Assembly (NCBI GenBank): GCA_020002185.1
Contig: CM034541.1
Location: 48,839,579 to 48,903,578, forward strand
Origin: Paraescarpia echinospica
Lineage: Eukaryota; Annelida; Polychaeta; Sabellida; Siboglinidae
Direction of reading: 5' to 3'
DNA: 64,000 nucleotides
The notes below the pieces were generated by a model, which was not told the origin of the DNA, made no database searches, and saw only the letters and a list, made by a program, of their open reading frames with translations. The position numbers and the translations under genes were made by a program. This document shows positions 28,041-38,861 of this stretch, piece after piece. How positions within the stretch are numbered: the stretch's first letter is position 1; every line of letters starts with the position of its first letter.

Positions 28041-29435
28041 TTGGGCCAGAGTAGTGTAAGGTGCCAGGGTGCCGGTCATACTGCAGGGTCTCAGCATGCT
28101 CACCCCACCACCACATCCATATGCACAGGGGTACTGACGGACAGTAGTCCTCGTGTATCACCACTCATACGCACCATATGCACAGGGGTAGCCCCAGTGG
28201 CGTCGGACAGCAGTCATCGCACACTATCTGTCGTGGCGAAGGCCCAGGACAATAGTCCTCGCGCACTGCCACTCACACTTACTGCATACACGGGGGTAGC
28301 CCCAGTGGCGACGGACAACTGTCATCGCACACTATCTGTCGTGGCGAAGGCCCAGGACAATAGTCCTCGCGCACTGCCACTCACACTTACTGCATACACG
28401 GGGGTAGCCCCAGTGGCGACGGACAACTGTCATCGCACACTATCTGTCGTGGCGAAGGCCCAGGACAATAGTCCTCGCGCACTGCCACTCACACTTACTG
28501 CATACACGGGGGTAGCCCCAGTGGCGACGGACAGCAGTCATCGCACACTATCTGTCGTGGCGAAGGCCCAGGACAATAGTCCTCGCGCACTGCCACTCAC
28601 ACTTACTGCATACACGGGGGTAGCCCCAGTGGCGACGGACAACTGTCATCGCACACTATCTGTCGTGGCGAAGGCCCAGGACAATAGTCCTCGCGCACTG
28701 CCACTCAAACTTACTGCATACACGGGGGTAGCCCCAGTGGCGACGGACAGCAGTCATCGCACACTATCTGTCGTGGCGAAGGCCCAGGACAATAGTCCTC
28801 GCGCACTGCCACTCACACTTACTGCATACACGGGGGTAGCCCCAGTGGCGACGGACAACTGTCATCGCACACTATCTGTCGTGGCGAAGGCCCAGGACAA
28901 TAGTCCTCGCGCACTGCCACTCACACTTACTGCATACACGGGGGTAGTCCCAGTGGCGTCGGACAACTGTCATCGCACACTATCTGTCGTGGCGAAGGCC
29001 CAGGACAATAGTCCTCGCGCACTGCCACTCACACTTACTGCATACACGGGGGTAGTCCCAGTGGCGACGGACAACTGTCATCGCTCACTATCTGTCGTGG
29101 CGAAGGCCCAGGACAATAGTCCTCGCGCACTGCCACTCACACTTACTGCATACACGGGGGTAGTCCCAGACGCGACGAATAGCAGTCCTCGCACACTAGC
29201 CGCTGTGATGGAATTCCAGTACCTCAATACCGGTGTCCCCCCTATTGTGTTCGGTAAGCGATGCCAGCGGCGAAGTAGAAGCCAGAGATCACGAGCCTCC
29301 CATGCCTCCTCTGACTACGAGTGTCAATCGGTGATGGACAGTAGCATACACTTGTCAACCAACGTATCAAGGCGATTGAGGCACCCCAGGAAAAAATACA
29401 ACGCTAACAAAATGATAATATTGCGTTGCAGATGA
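28041..29435 (+). CDS. 464-codon ORF with nine 36-aa tandem repeats, unknown
   Basis: A long uninterrupted frame. From about 28,209 to 29,185 a 108-bp unit repeats nine times, each giving 36 residues (HRTLSVVAKAQDNSPRALPL plus LTAYTGVAPVATDNC). Units differ by a few substitutions (NC/SS, AP/VP, T/K), nearly all keeping the frame open. The last 80 residues are non-repetitive and basic (KRCQRRSRSQRSRASHASSD, then RRLRHPRKKYNANK). A basic tail of this kind is common at the C-terminus of gypsy Pol proteins, and the ORF directly follows the gypsy integrase. It may be a minisatellite that grew inside the 3' part of that element. Whether it is translated is unknown; no functional domain is recognised. 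Confidence 0.4.
   Translation: MGQSSVRCQGAGHTAGSQHAHPTTTSICTGVLTDSSPRVSPLIRTICTGVAPVASDSSHRTLSVVAKAQDNSPRALPLTLTAYTGVAPVATDNCHRTLSVVAKAQDNSPRALPLTLTAYTGVAPVATDNCHRTLSVVAKAQDNSPRALPLTLTAYTGVAPVATDSSHRTLSVVAKAQDNSPRALPLTLTAYTGVAPVATDNCHRTLSVVAKAQDNSPRALPLKLTAYTGVAPVATDSSHRTLSVVAKAQDNSPRALPLTLTAYTGVAPVATDNCHRTLSVVAKAQDNSPRALPLTLTAYTGVVPVASDNCHRTLSVVAKAQDNSPRALPLTLTAYTGVVPVATDNCHRSLSVVAKAQDNSPRALPLTLTAYTGVVPDATNSSPRTLAAVMEFQYLNTGVPPIVFGKRCQRRSRSQRSRASHASSDYECQSVMDSSIHLSTNVSRRLRHPRKKYNANKMIILRCR
28209..29185. repeat. 108-bp minisatellite, nine units
   Basis: Unit starts gcccaggacaatagtcctcg. Copies are over 95 percent identical by eye. A length that is a multiple of three keeps the plus frame open. 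Confidence 0.95.
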
Positions 29436-29439
29436 ATAT

Positions 29440-31240
29440 ATTTATGACCCTTTGAATACTATCGCGTAAGTTACCATATAATGTCAAAATAGCCAGTGTG
29501 CGAATACACGCGGGACTAGCGCATATTTATTGCTACCTCGTGAAATATCTAATGAGTAATACATCCAGTATTCACGGGACCAATATGTCCCAAGTCAAAG
29601 TGCTCGAAAACAATTCACACATCACACCAAAACGGTATTTTAAAGGGCACTCTTTCAGCGGGAAATGGAGGACGCATCAACGACACGTGATGAAGGTTGC
29701 TGACAGTTGTGGCTCCCAGTACATCAATCAGTCCATTGTCCTAATCATGTTTTATCACAAAATCACAACATTCTTACGTGTTTACTAACAATATTTCCGA
29801 TGTTAAATGGGCAATTTCGCGGAAATGTATGCTGTTTTTCCAGGAATGCAGCCAGACTCTCCTATTTTTTGTTGTGGTGGAGTGTGGATTCTTTTGGCTT
29901 ATTACCATGCATTATGCCTAAATCTAAATACTGGGTTGCAATAGTGCGCTGTGTGGCAGCTCAACTAATGTCACGTAAGACACATAAAATATTAGAGTGG
30001 TTGCGATAGTGTAAATTCCTGTGAAGTTACCTAATATGCATGGTAAATTGATAAAGTAACAAGGACCGACATACTTCATTAACATATTAAATACAAAATG
30101 ATAATATTGCGTTGCAGATAAATAAATTGATGCTCCTTTGAACTCTGTCACCTAAGTTACAATAAAATGTCAAAAAGGCACTCTTTAAATACGCGAGGGA
30201 CTAGCGTATATGTATTGCTACCCCGTGAAAGATATAATGCTGTTGTACATTCACTATTTACGGGACCAACATGTTTTATGTCGAAGGGCACGAAAACAAT
30301 TCACACAACACACCAAAACGGTATTTTCAAGGACACTATGTCGTACCGTTGTAATAATTTTGTGATGTTTGAATAAAACATGATTAGGACAATGGACTCA
30401 CTGGTGTACTGGGTGTCACATTTGTTAGCAACCTTCATCAAGTGTCTTGGATGCGCCCGCCATTACCCCTCTGAAACAGAACCCTTGAAAATACCCTGTA
30501 GGTGTGATATGTGAATTGTTTTCGAGCACTTTGACATGGGTTATGGTTGTCCCGTAAATATTGAATATTCTAATGCATTATATTTTTCAAGAGGTAACGA
30601 TAAATATGCTCTAGTTGTTGAAATATTAGCACAGTGGTTATTTTGACATTTCATTGTAACTTACGTAACATAGTTCAAAGGATCATAATGGTATTTGTCT
30701 GCAACGTAATGTTAACTTGTATGTTTAATATGGTAATGAAGTATATCGATCCTTGTTATAGAATCAATTTACCGTATGTCTCAGGTAACTTCAGATGAAT
30801 TTACACTCTCACAACCAATCTAATATTTGGTGTTCCTTACGTGACACTAGTTGTGCTGTGACACTGCACACTGTAGCAAACCAATATATAGGCCTAATGC
30901 ATGGTAATAAACCATATGAATAAAAGCTCCATCGCCACAAAGTAGGAGAGTCTGGCTGCATTCCTGGAGAAACAGCGTACATTTATTCTTTGATTTCTGT
31001 TCTGAAGTGTAACTTACGTGACTCTAAATTGCACATATAACTTCGGAAATGTTTTTATTACACTTGTAAGAATTTTGTGATGTTTGAATAAAACATGATG
31101 AGGACAATGGACTCATTTGTATACTGGGTAGCAAAACTGTCAGTCAAAATTTAATTGTAACTTACGTAAATCTAATATTTGATGTCACTTACGTGACACT
31201 GATTGAGCTGCCACACAGCACACTATTGCTACCCAACATT
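29440..31240. repeat. ~700-bp dispersed repeat, copies in both orientations
   Basis: Block 29,440-30,090 recurs in part at 30,095-30,380 in the same orientation, then in inverted orientation at 30,390-31,000 and again in part up to 31,240. Shared landmarks are a gttgcagat-aata block, tgaattgttttcgagcac, ctggctgcattcctggag and a repeated gtaacttacgtgac motif. No protein coding. It may be a satellite-like or non-autonomous element. Confidence 0.8.
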
Positions 31241-32672
31241 AAGACATAATAATAATAATAATAATAAAAAACTTTATTTACACACCATCAAATCCGGGAC
31301 TAATGATCCGTTCACGGGTGTTGACAGATCGGCTATCATCTAAGAAGCATTTAAAAACGCATTTAAGAGAAATAAATAAGAAAAATAAATAAATTTAAGA
31401 ATCAAAATCCTAGTATATATAAATAAACCTATGTATAGTAAAATGACGGGTAAATGCAATGATAAAATAAACGATAAGCAAAAGTGCTGAACAGCTGAAC
31501 ATACTGAATAAAAATAAATAAATAAAAGCCTAAGTTACGTTAAGTAAGTTGATTAGATACTAAAATGTGATTCTGAGATCAATAAGACTAAAAATTAATT
31601 AAAACTATACGCATGAATAATACACAAGTCAAATGATGTCTGATTATATTAGCTTGAGAACAAAAATGTCTTCAATAATTTTCCAAACTGCCTAGTGTTC
31701 TCAATCGCGCGTAGTTGCAGAGGGAGAGAGTCCCGCAATGTCGGCCCAGCACAAGCAAACGCCCGGCGACCATAACGTTCTAGGTTCACGCGTGGAATGT
31801 CCTACGCTCTGGCGGTGGGTCCTGCGTGGCGAGTGTAGCAGTGACACGAGATACACTGGCGTGTCTGGATACAGTGCCGTGTGTACAAACATAATTAACA
31901 TAACTTGTACTCGATGCGCTTTCTCACTGGGAGCCAGTGTAGGTGTTGCAGGACGCAGTGACAGATCGTCGGTCACCTCGTCGAAGTTGCATCACAACAC
32001 GAGCGGCTGACCGTTGGACTCTCTCTAGACGGTGCAGCAGACGGTCAGATATACCAAACAACATCGCATTTCCATAATCAATTCTGGATGTCACAAGTGC
32101 ATGAACAAGACATTTGCAGACACTGGTCGTCATTGCCTCTCGTACACGAGCAATTCTCGAGATATGGTAGTAAGCACTTCGACATTCATTTGCCACCTGC
32201 GTCGCCATCGATAAATCAGCATGGATTGCAACACCAATATCACAAACGATGGTCAATGTCGCTACATATTGTCCGCATATGTCGACATGATCAATGAATA
32301 TTGGTCTGCACAAGCTCGATGAACGTGTAACAATTGCTTCCGTTTTGTTCTCGTTGAGAACCAGTCCGTTGTCATAGAGCCACGTTTTAATTTCACTGAT
32401 GCAAGCCTCCATTCTGATGAGAGCATTTGTATGCTAAACCGGTGGTAAATCGACGTATAACTGCGTGTCATAGGCGTACAGATGGTGCTGTACGTCGTGT
32501 CGGTTGAGTATATTCGTTAGATGCGCAATGTAGGCGTTGAAGAGCACCGACCCAAGAACCGACCCCTGGTGTACTCCGGATGTCATCACGGTACAATCAG
32601 ACACTTCTTTCCCGACACGCACGGCAGAGGTACGACCATACAGGTACGTCGGCAACCAGGCATAATGCATGG
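31241..32672 (-). pseudogene. CR1-like LINE 3' part with (TAA)n tail
   Basis: Minus strand: LPTYLYGRTSAVRVGKEVSD, GVHQGSVLGSVLFNAYIAHL, then a catalytic box read as YAYDTQLY (YADD altered). It continues with TWLYDNGLVLNENKTEAIV, SAYYHISRIARVREAMTTS, LVHALVTSRIDYGNAMLFG and LHRLERVQRSAARVV, the CR1/L2-type RT thumb order. A stop separates the first and second parts. The 3' end (left) carries an (ATA)n run at 31,246-31,265, the microsatellite tail expected of this clade. It sits inside a ~700-bp repeat copy, and a cataat motif lies at both junctions. Confidence 0.88.
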
Positions 32673-33645
32673 TAGTAAGCCAAAAGAATCATAGCTCCAT
32701 TATAACAAAATAGGAGAGTCTGGCTGCATTCCTGGAGAAACAGCGTACGTTTATTCTTTGATTTCTGTTCTGAATTGTAACTTTCGTGACACGAAATTGC
32801 CAAATTAATATCGGATATGTTTATAGTACCGTTGTAAGAATTTTGATAAAACATGATTAGTATAATTCAATCATTGATGTGCTGGGTGCCACAACTGTTA
32901 CCAACCATAATCACGTGTCTTGAGTGCGTCCGCCATTACCTTCTAAAAAGTGCCCTTGAAAATACTGTTTTGTTGTGATGTGTGAATTGTTTTCGAGCAC
33001 TTTGACATTCGACGTCTTGGTCCCGTGAGTACTGAATGTACTACTGCATTAGATTTTTCACGAGATAGCAAAGATTATAGGCTATTCACTCGCGTATTCG
33101 CACAATGGTTATTTTGATATTGTATTGTACCTTACCTGACAGAGTTCAAAGGGTCATATATATATTTATCTGCAACGCATTGTTATCCTTTTGTGTTTAA
33201 AACGTCAAAGAAGTATATGGATCCTTATTACATAATCAAATTACCATACGTCTTAGTTAACTTCACAGGAATTTATACTGTCGCAACCAATCTAATATTT
33301 GATGTAACTTTCGTGATACTAGTTGAGCTGCCACACAACATACCACAGCAACCCAGTGTTTAGGCATAACACATGGTAATAAGCCAAAAGAATCAAAGCT
33401 TCATCACAACAAAACAGGAGGGTCTGGCTGCATTCCTGGAGAAACAGCGTACATTTATTCTTTGATTTCTGTTCTGACTTATAACTTACGTGACGCGAAA
33501 TTGTCCAATTAACATTGAATATGTTTATAGTACCTTAATAAGAATATTGTGATGTATGAATAAAAAGGGATTAGTACAATTGACTCATTGATGTACAGGG
33601 TGCCACAACTGTTACCAACCTTTATCACGTGTCAAGCAATATTTA
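32673..33645. repeat. Further copies of the ~700-bp repeat (inverted orientation)
   Basis: A full unit from ccaaaagaatcatagct (about 32,682) to 33,379 and the start of a second unit to about 33,640. The period is about 700 bp. It continues the array interrupted by the LINE. Confidence 0.8.
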
Positions 33646-34176
33646 GCGTTCTCATTATTTTCTCATGGCTAGCTTAGTGACAGTTTATTGAAAACGCCTA
33701 CTTGCAATTCCTAGGCCGACGGACGGACGGACATATGCATGCTGACAATTACATGAAAATACAATAATTGTCATATTCATAATAAGGTCAGGGAGTCTCT
33801 CATTAAGATAGTACATGTTGCTGTCTTGGAAACCACCATAACGTGTCTGGCTATAGACAATTGCGAATATTAGCGTACGAAATAGTGTTCGCTCATTAAT
33901 TGCAGCATGGCTGAATTTGAATCCAGGAAAAGTCGAGATGGTGTACGATTGAACAGGTCTGTCAGGGGTGACGCTCGATTCGTTTTGAGCAGTCCAGTGA
34001 ACTGATACAGCGCTATATACAACATACCTTTACCTTTTACGGGAACAATCCCGCCACTTTGGTTTGAGTGATTTGCTAATCCGCATGCTTCGTTAATCCG
34101 GCCAAACTATTAAAAACATCGGAACAGGAAGGCTGGACATGTAATTGCTAATAAAGTATATATACACCTGTATATA

Positions 34177-34212
<36 letters not shown>

Positions 34213-35785
34213 CGCTTTGTGTAAAATATGTGTACCAAGCACCAAACAAAGTTGGTTGTTCTACCTCTTGGACTCTTCTGCTAACCTACACACTTTGTAA
34301 AAGCTTGAATGATTGAGGCCATTACGTACAATACTGTACTCGTCTATATTACATAAAGTAATCGGACAACTATCGAACAGTGATGATGCGACAAGACGTC
34401 CTTGCAGTGCAATGACGTCACTTGAATCACTATTGTCTCTTTTTATATTAATACGCTCAATTAAAAAGGCACATATTTGTGATTGCAACTAGCATAACAA
34501 TTATTGGTATAACGATAGCTATAGCTAGGATTCCAAATTTACGGGAACGGTAAGATAGCTATAGCTAGGATTCCGAATGTCCGGGAACGGCAAGCGAATG
34601 CGGTGTGCGGCACGACCAATGTCAATGGAAATAGTGAAAAAGAAACATATTTTGATTATAATTCCTTGTTTAGGTAATTCTCCAACTGGATTAGTCCATT
34701 GCGAATTCGGCCTTTTCATGTCCAGGTATGTAATATGTGAATATTTTATATAATTTCCGTAGTCGGTATAAAAATGCATACATTGGTTTAAATGGTCGAA
34801 ATAATGGACTTTGCCGTGCCGACATGTAATTTTATCCACCGAATATGTCGATCACGTAGTTTTTGAGAGAGCAGGGAGAGCAAAATATCATTACAGAAAC
34901 ACATGCATAATCATATCGCACAGAGAAGCATCCAATTTTGTGAATCACTTGAAATAAGTCATGGCCAGAAAATAACTAAGCAAGTAGCTTGTCTGGTGAT
35001 TGTATCAAAAGTACACATAAAAAGATACACAGACGAACTAGCATGTCGTAGTGGACACTAGGTGTAGTTTGCCATTTCGCAAAATGCATTTGAAATGAAA
35101 CAGGAAATCGAATTAAGGATGCAGTTTTAAGTAGCTCATTAATACGCAAGACACCAGGCAGTGGTGCAGAACTGTTGCATATGTTGTGTTGTCGTCAGTT
35201 ATTAAATTTAAAAATTAACTGATCCAAATTGTAGATAATTAGTCTTATAATGTGTACCTCTAACCTTCAACCAGGTTCGCCGCTACTACGTGTTGTGGTT
35301 CCTATCCACTGTGTGGGGCCACCGGTCTGTCAGCGTCTCTCAAAGCCGAACCCATACTTGATTTTGGCCATCATATGATTAGACTCTATAAGAGCCAACT
35401 TTTGTTTTTGTCAAACAGACACGTCGCCGCTGATATACAAGCACAGAAACGGAATGCAAACTATTACAATTAACTTCACGAAAACTAAGCAAAACAGCAG
35501 TGACGGGTCAGCTTGGTTAATGTTCTTTCTGCACTAATGGAAGAACTCAGTTATCGTCAGTGACATAAACTTCATCGCTACAACATCGATTGTCTTAAGG
35601 GGTGATCTCGATGTTGGATATTAAACAAAATAACTTCGTTTGGGTGAGGGGGATCAGAGGCAGTTTCCACAGGCGTCGGACATCGATAGTTGACGCTTTG
35701 TACATTTGCGTTCACTCACTTTGTTTGTGCGCACAACGGAAAATTAATGATCGTACCATGTCGTTCTTCGTCTTACGCCGTGTCA
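33646..35785. other. Mostly unique sequence
   Basis: No gene recognised. Contains an ACGG run (33,718-33,732), a (TA)n tract at 34,165-34,215, and a 40-bp tandem duplication at 34,514-34,593 (gatagctatagctaggattc unit, two copies). Remaining frames are short and without known motifs. Confidence 0.5.
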
Positions 35786-35789
35786 TGAT

Positions 35790-35945
35790 TATCATCGATT
35801 ACCCAGGCTCCGTGAGGTGGCAGCAATTTGTGCGCCTCATACAACTGTCTGGGGAATAACACGACTTTGAAATATTTGCCGGTTGGCGGTTTAACCCCAA
35901 ATCCTTGTAAAGATGGTGATTGGCTCTCAGGCTATCTGTAAAGTA
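35790..35945. repeat. Relative of the MITE nested in the DIRS copies
   Basis: ccgtgaggtggcagca at 35,808 and gattggctctcaggc at 35,916 match, in order and spacing, the element at 45,264 and 61,016. This is an independent, more diverged copy of the same repeat family. Confidence 0.65.
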
Positions 35946-37298
35946 AAATAGTAAATACTAGTAAACGTTTATAAGTTAACAATCTGCTTAAGTAAACGAC
36001 AGCATGTGAATCTACGTAGATTGCCCAACATTTTTAATATATTTTTTGCATCATTGGTTGGGGGGGCTGAGACCAGATGAAAGATATTTCATCTATGATC
36101 GGACATCGATGTTTTGAGATGATCCCTAAGTTATGGCATACAGCTGCGAAATTTCATAGTCACGACCTACGCACGCCGCCGAAACTTGTTTTGACTAGTA
36201 CCGTCAAATGGCATCACTGGTCGGAATCATTAATGTTTGTGCTATGGCTTAGATATGTTTATGTACAATCAATGTTTGTCAGTCAGTCGGTCGATTAAGA
36301 CCAAAAGGGTGCGGTACAACTATATTCTATAAGAAAGCAGAAGTTTGCTTTCCTGAGAGTAGCAATCAATCAGCGCTCACATTCAAGAACCGGAGTAAAA
36401 TAATAAAAATAATCCTTGTTGCGTTTTGCCTTTGTTAATGACGTGGCGCAGTCATCAAAGCAGTTGTATTGTTGAGGTATGTGTTATGGAAATCGCATCC
36501 GCTTCCGTTGTATTTTCTACGGCCGAGAAACTCTGGCACTTTTCGCCCGATCGACCACACCAGAATACACGAGATCAAACTCGAAGCCGGCGTGACATCA
36601 TAATCACATAAACTCGACATCGATAGTAATTGGAACTAGTCGGTGTCGGTCTGACGTGGTTTGGACTGGGCTGATCTGGTCGGGCGAACAGTACCAGTGT
36701 ACCCCGGCATCTACATGCAAACGTCATCGGTTGAACCGTTAGAGGTATATTGGAAGTAAATAGACACCATTAGCTAACGCAATAAGCACAAACCTGACGC
36801 CAAAAACATACGCCGACTGCAAAGTTAATTGAGTTCTACGTCACAGCTTTTGCGATCCAATCAGTGGTTTACGCGGCATCTGAGGTTCGACTTCGCGTAT
36901 GTACGCCAAAGATGGATATTTCGCGTAAGTACAAACGCCGACTTATTTCGTACATAAATAGTTATGGTAATTCAAATGTAACTATACAGAGTAATAGCTA
37001 CACATTTTAGGAACATATGCTTGTAAAGAAAGTTGAGTTATAAATTACATGTATGCATGTTTGGCGACTTTTAAAAAGACCTACTATTTGCTTGTTTTCA
37101 TCTGCAGCTATGCAGTGAGGCGCAATAACAGTGCAATACACATAATTTTGTTTATTGGCCTCCACATGCTTAGCTTAGGCTTATGCATGGCTAAGGGCGC
37201 CTGTATACCATATTGTAACACATGTATATCTAATGTTTATTAAGCCCACATAGATAATTATATGGGCCTACTATATATATTAACATAAACTGATTAAT
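35946..37298. other. Sequence without recognised features
   Basis: Short frames only, no repeats longer than about 15 bp noticed. Confidence 0.4.
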
Positions 37299-37300
37299 TA

Positions 37301-37453
37301 ATTTTAGCTGGTAGAGGCTTTCGTCAACGTATCACGTCGACTTCATCCGTACCGATGACGCCGAATGATGCCATCGTACACGTGAGGCATTCAGCGTCAT
37401 CGGTATTGATGAAGTCGACGTGAAACGTTGACGAAAGCCTCTACCGGCTAAAT
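37301..37453. repeat. Near-perfect hairpin (MITE-like), arms ~67 bp
   Basis: The left arm (37301-37368, attttagctggtagaggctt...) pairs with the right arm (37387-37453, ...gaaagcctctaccggctaa) with only a few mismatches, leaving a loop of about 18 bases. Flanks are ttaa-rich (attaatta on the left, aattaaac on the right). No coding content. Confidence 0.9.
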
Positions 37454-38860
37454 TAAACATCTTGGATATGAAAAATGAAAGTTTCTGATTTGAAAACGAA
37501 CTATCCTGAAAAATGTTCAGTAAATTTATTATATTCGTTGAATGGCTGCACCAATTCGTTAATTACACATACCTTTGTAAAACTAATACAAAAACATCAG
37601 CATCGAAGGTCCATGTTTGGGAACGTCTGCTAAGTGTGACGACGACACATGCACCAAAGCAGTTAGGAATCGCCGAGGACACTATTTCCGTGACGCGGTG
37701 GCGCCTCCTGGTGTTCACAGTTTTCCGGGTTTGGGAGTTCGTATAAATGACAGCGAAACGGTCTCTAGAACAAAGCACTTCAGGGACCCGTCGTCCCTCT
37801 CTCGCAGCGCTTCTTGTAATTCGTCTTTGTTCTCCATTGATGTGACAAGGTCTGCAGATATTTCCAAAAAACCGCGCGGGCCAACGGGGCCTTCGGCTTG
37901 CGGCAGTGGCGGACCCGACAGAAGATTCACGGGCCCTGGGCCCGCCGGCACATAGTTATGTATTACAATTTTATGTTGTACAATATTGGGAAAAATAAAT
38001 ACATATATCTATCTATCTAAGTCGAACGCTGCAATGCATCACGAACAAACACTTGTGTTGACGTGTCTAATCCCCCACAGTAGACAAATGAGAAAATGGC
38101 AAGGAAAACTTACTTTTACAAAGTTGAGCAAAAAGGGAGCATTAATTTGGGTACTCAATGACGTGCAAACTTTGCGACGTAAATGCATGAATGGCAAGTT
38201 TGTATTATACCGAATGTTGGTCAAACTGGGTGCTAGAAGAAATGGGGGTCAAAGTATCATAATGGGATGAAGATACTATAATATTATTTCTCACACATCC
38301 CGGTTCGAACCGTTCATATTAAATCGACAGGGGAGTCAATTTACCATGGAGTCAAATTACTATACTGCACCGGCATTCTTTGTGTGCAGACGTTTCCGTG
38401 CCCCTTTACAGACTTCACTGATGCGCTATGTTGTTTGCAAGCTCTTTGCTTCAATTCGTCCTGCGTATTCAAAGATGCGAAATCAAACGGAATTCCAAGG
38501 ATAACTTGTTTGTTGCCCGGCCTTGGCAACATGTATGCGTTCATGGCAAAACAAACAAAAAGAGATGGGAATCTGGACTATACGACTGTAACTCTCAGTC
38601 AGTTCTCTAGTGTCTTTGATATCCACCGGTGAAACATGCCTATAGTGTTTTAATACTTACTTATTTGCCTGGTTTGTCGATGAAATGTTTTTGAAATATA
38701 AAAAAATGGCTTAGCGATTAGTGCTATCTCTGTGTATTGACAGCTACACAAGCCAATATTTTAAGAATCCCGCTGGCCCAGATACGTCCCATCCCCATGT
38801 AACGTTTAGTCATGCTCGCAGCTAAACTTCCCACCCCCAAGGCATGGCGTACGTACGTAT
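37454..38860. other. Sequence without recognised features
   Basis: One frame at 37,617-37,955 has high GC but no recognisable domain. A tatctatctatc run lies at 38,004-38,020. Otherwise unremarkable. Confidence 0.35.
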
Positions 38861-38861
38861 A

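Noticed and set aside
36077..36298. 73-codon frame starting MKDISSMIGHRCFEM
   Set aside because: No domain, no splice support, no repeat; length compatible with chance.
37617..37955. 112-codon GC-rich frame
   Set aside because: No recognisable motif and low-complexity Gly/Pro end; not enough to call a gene.
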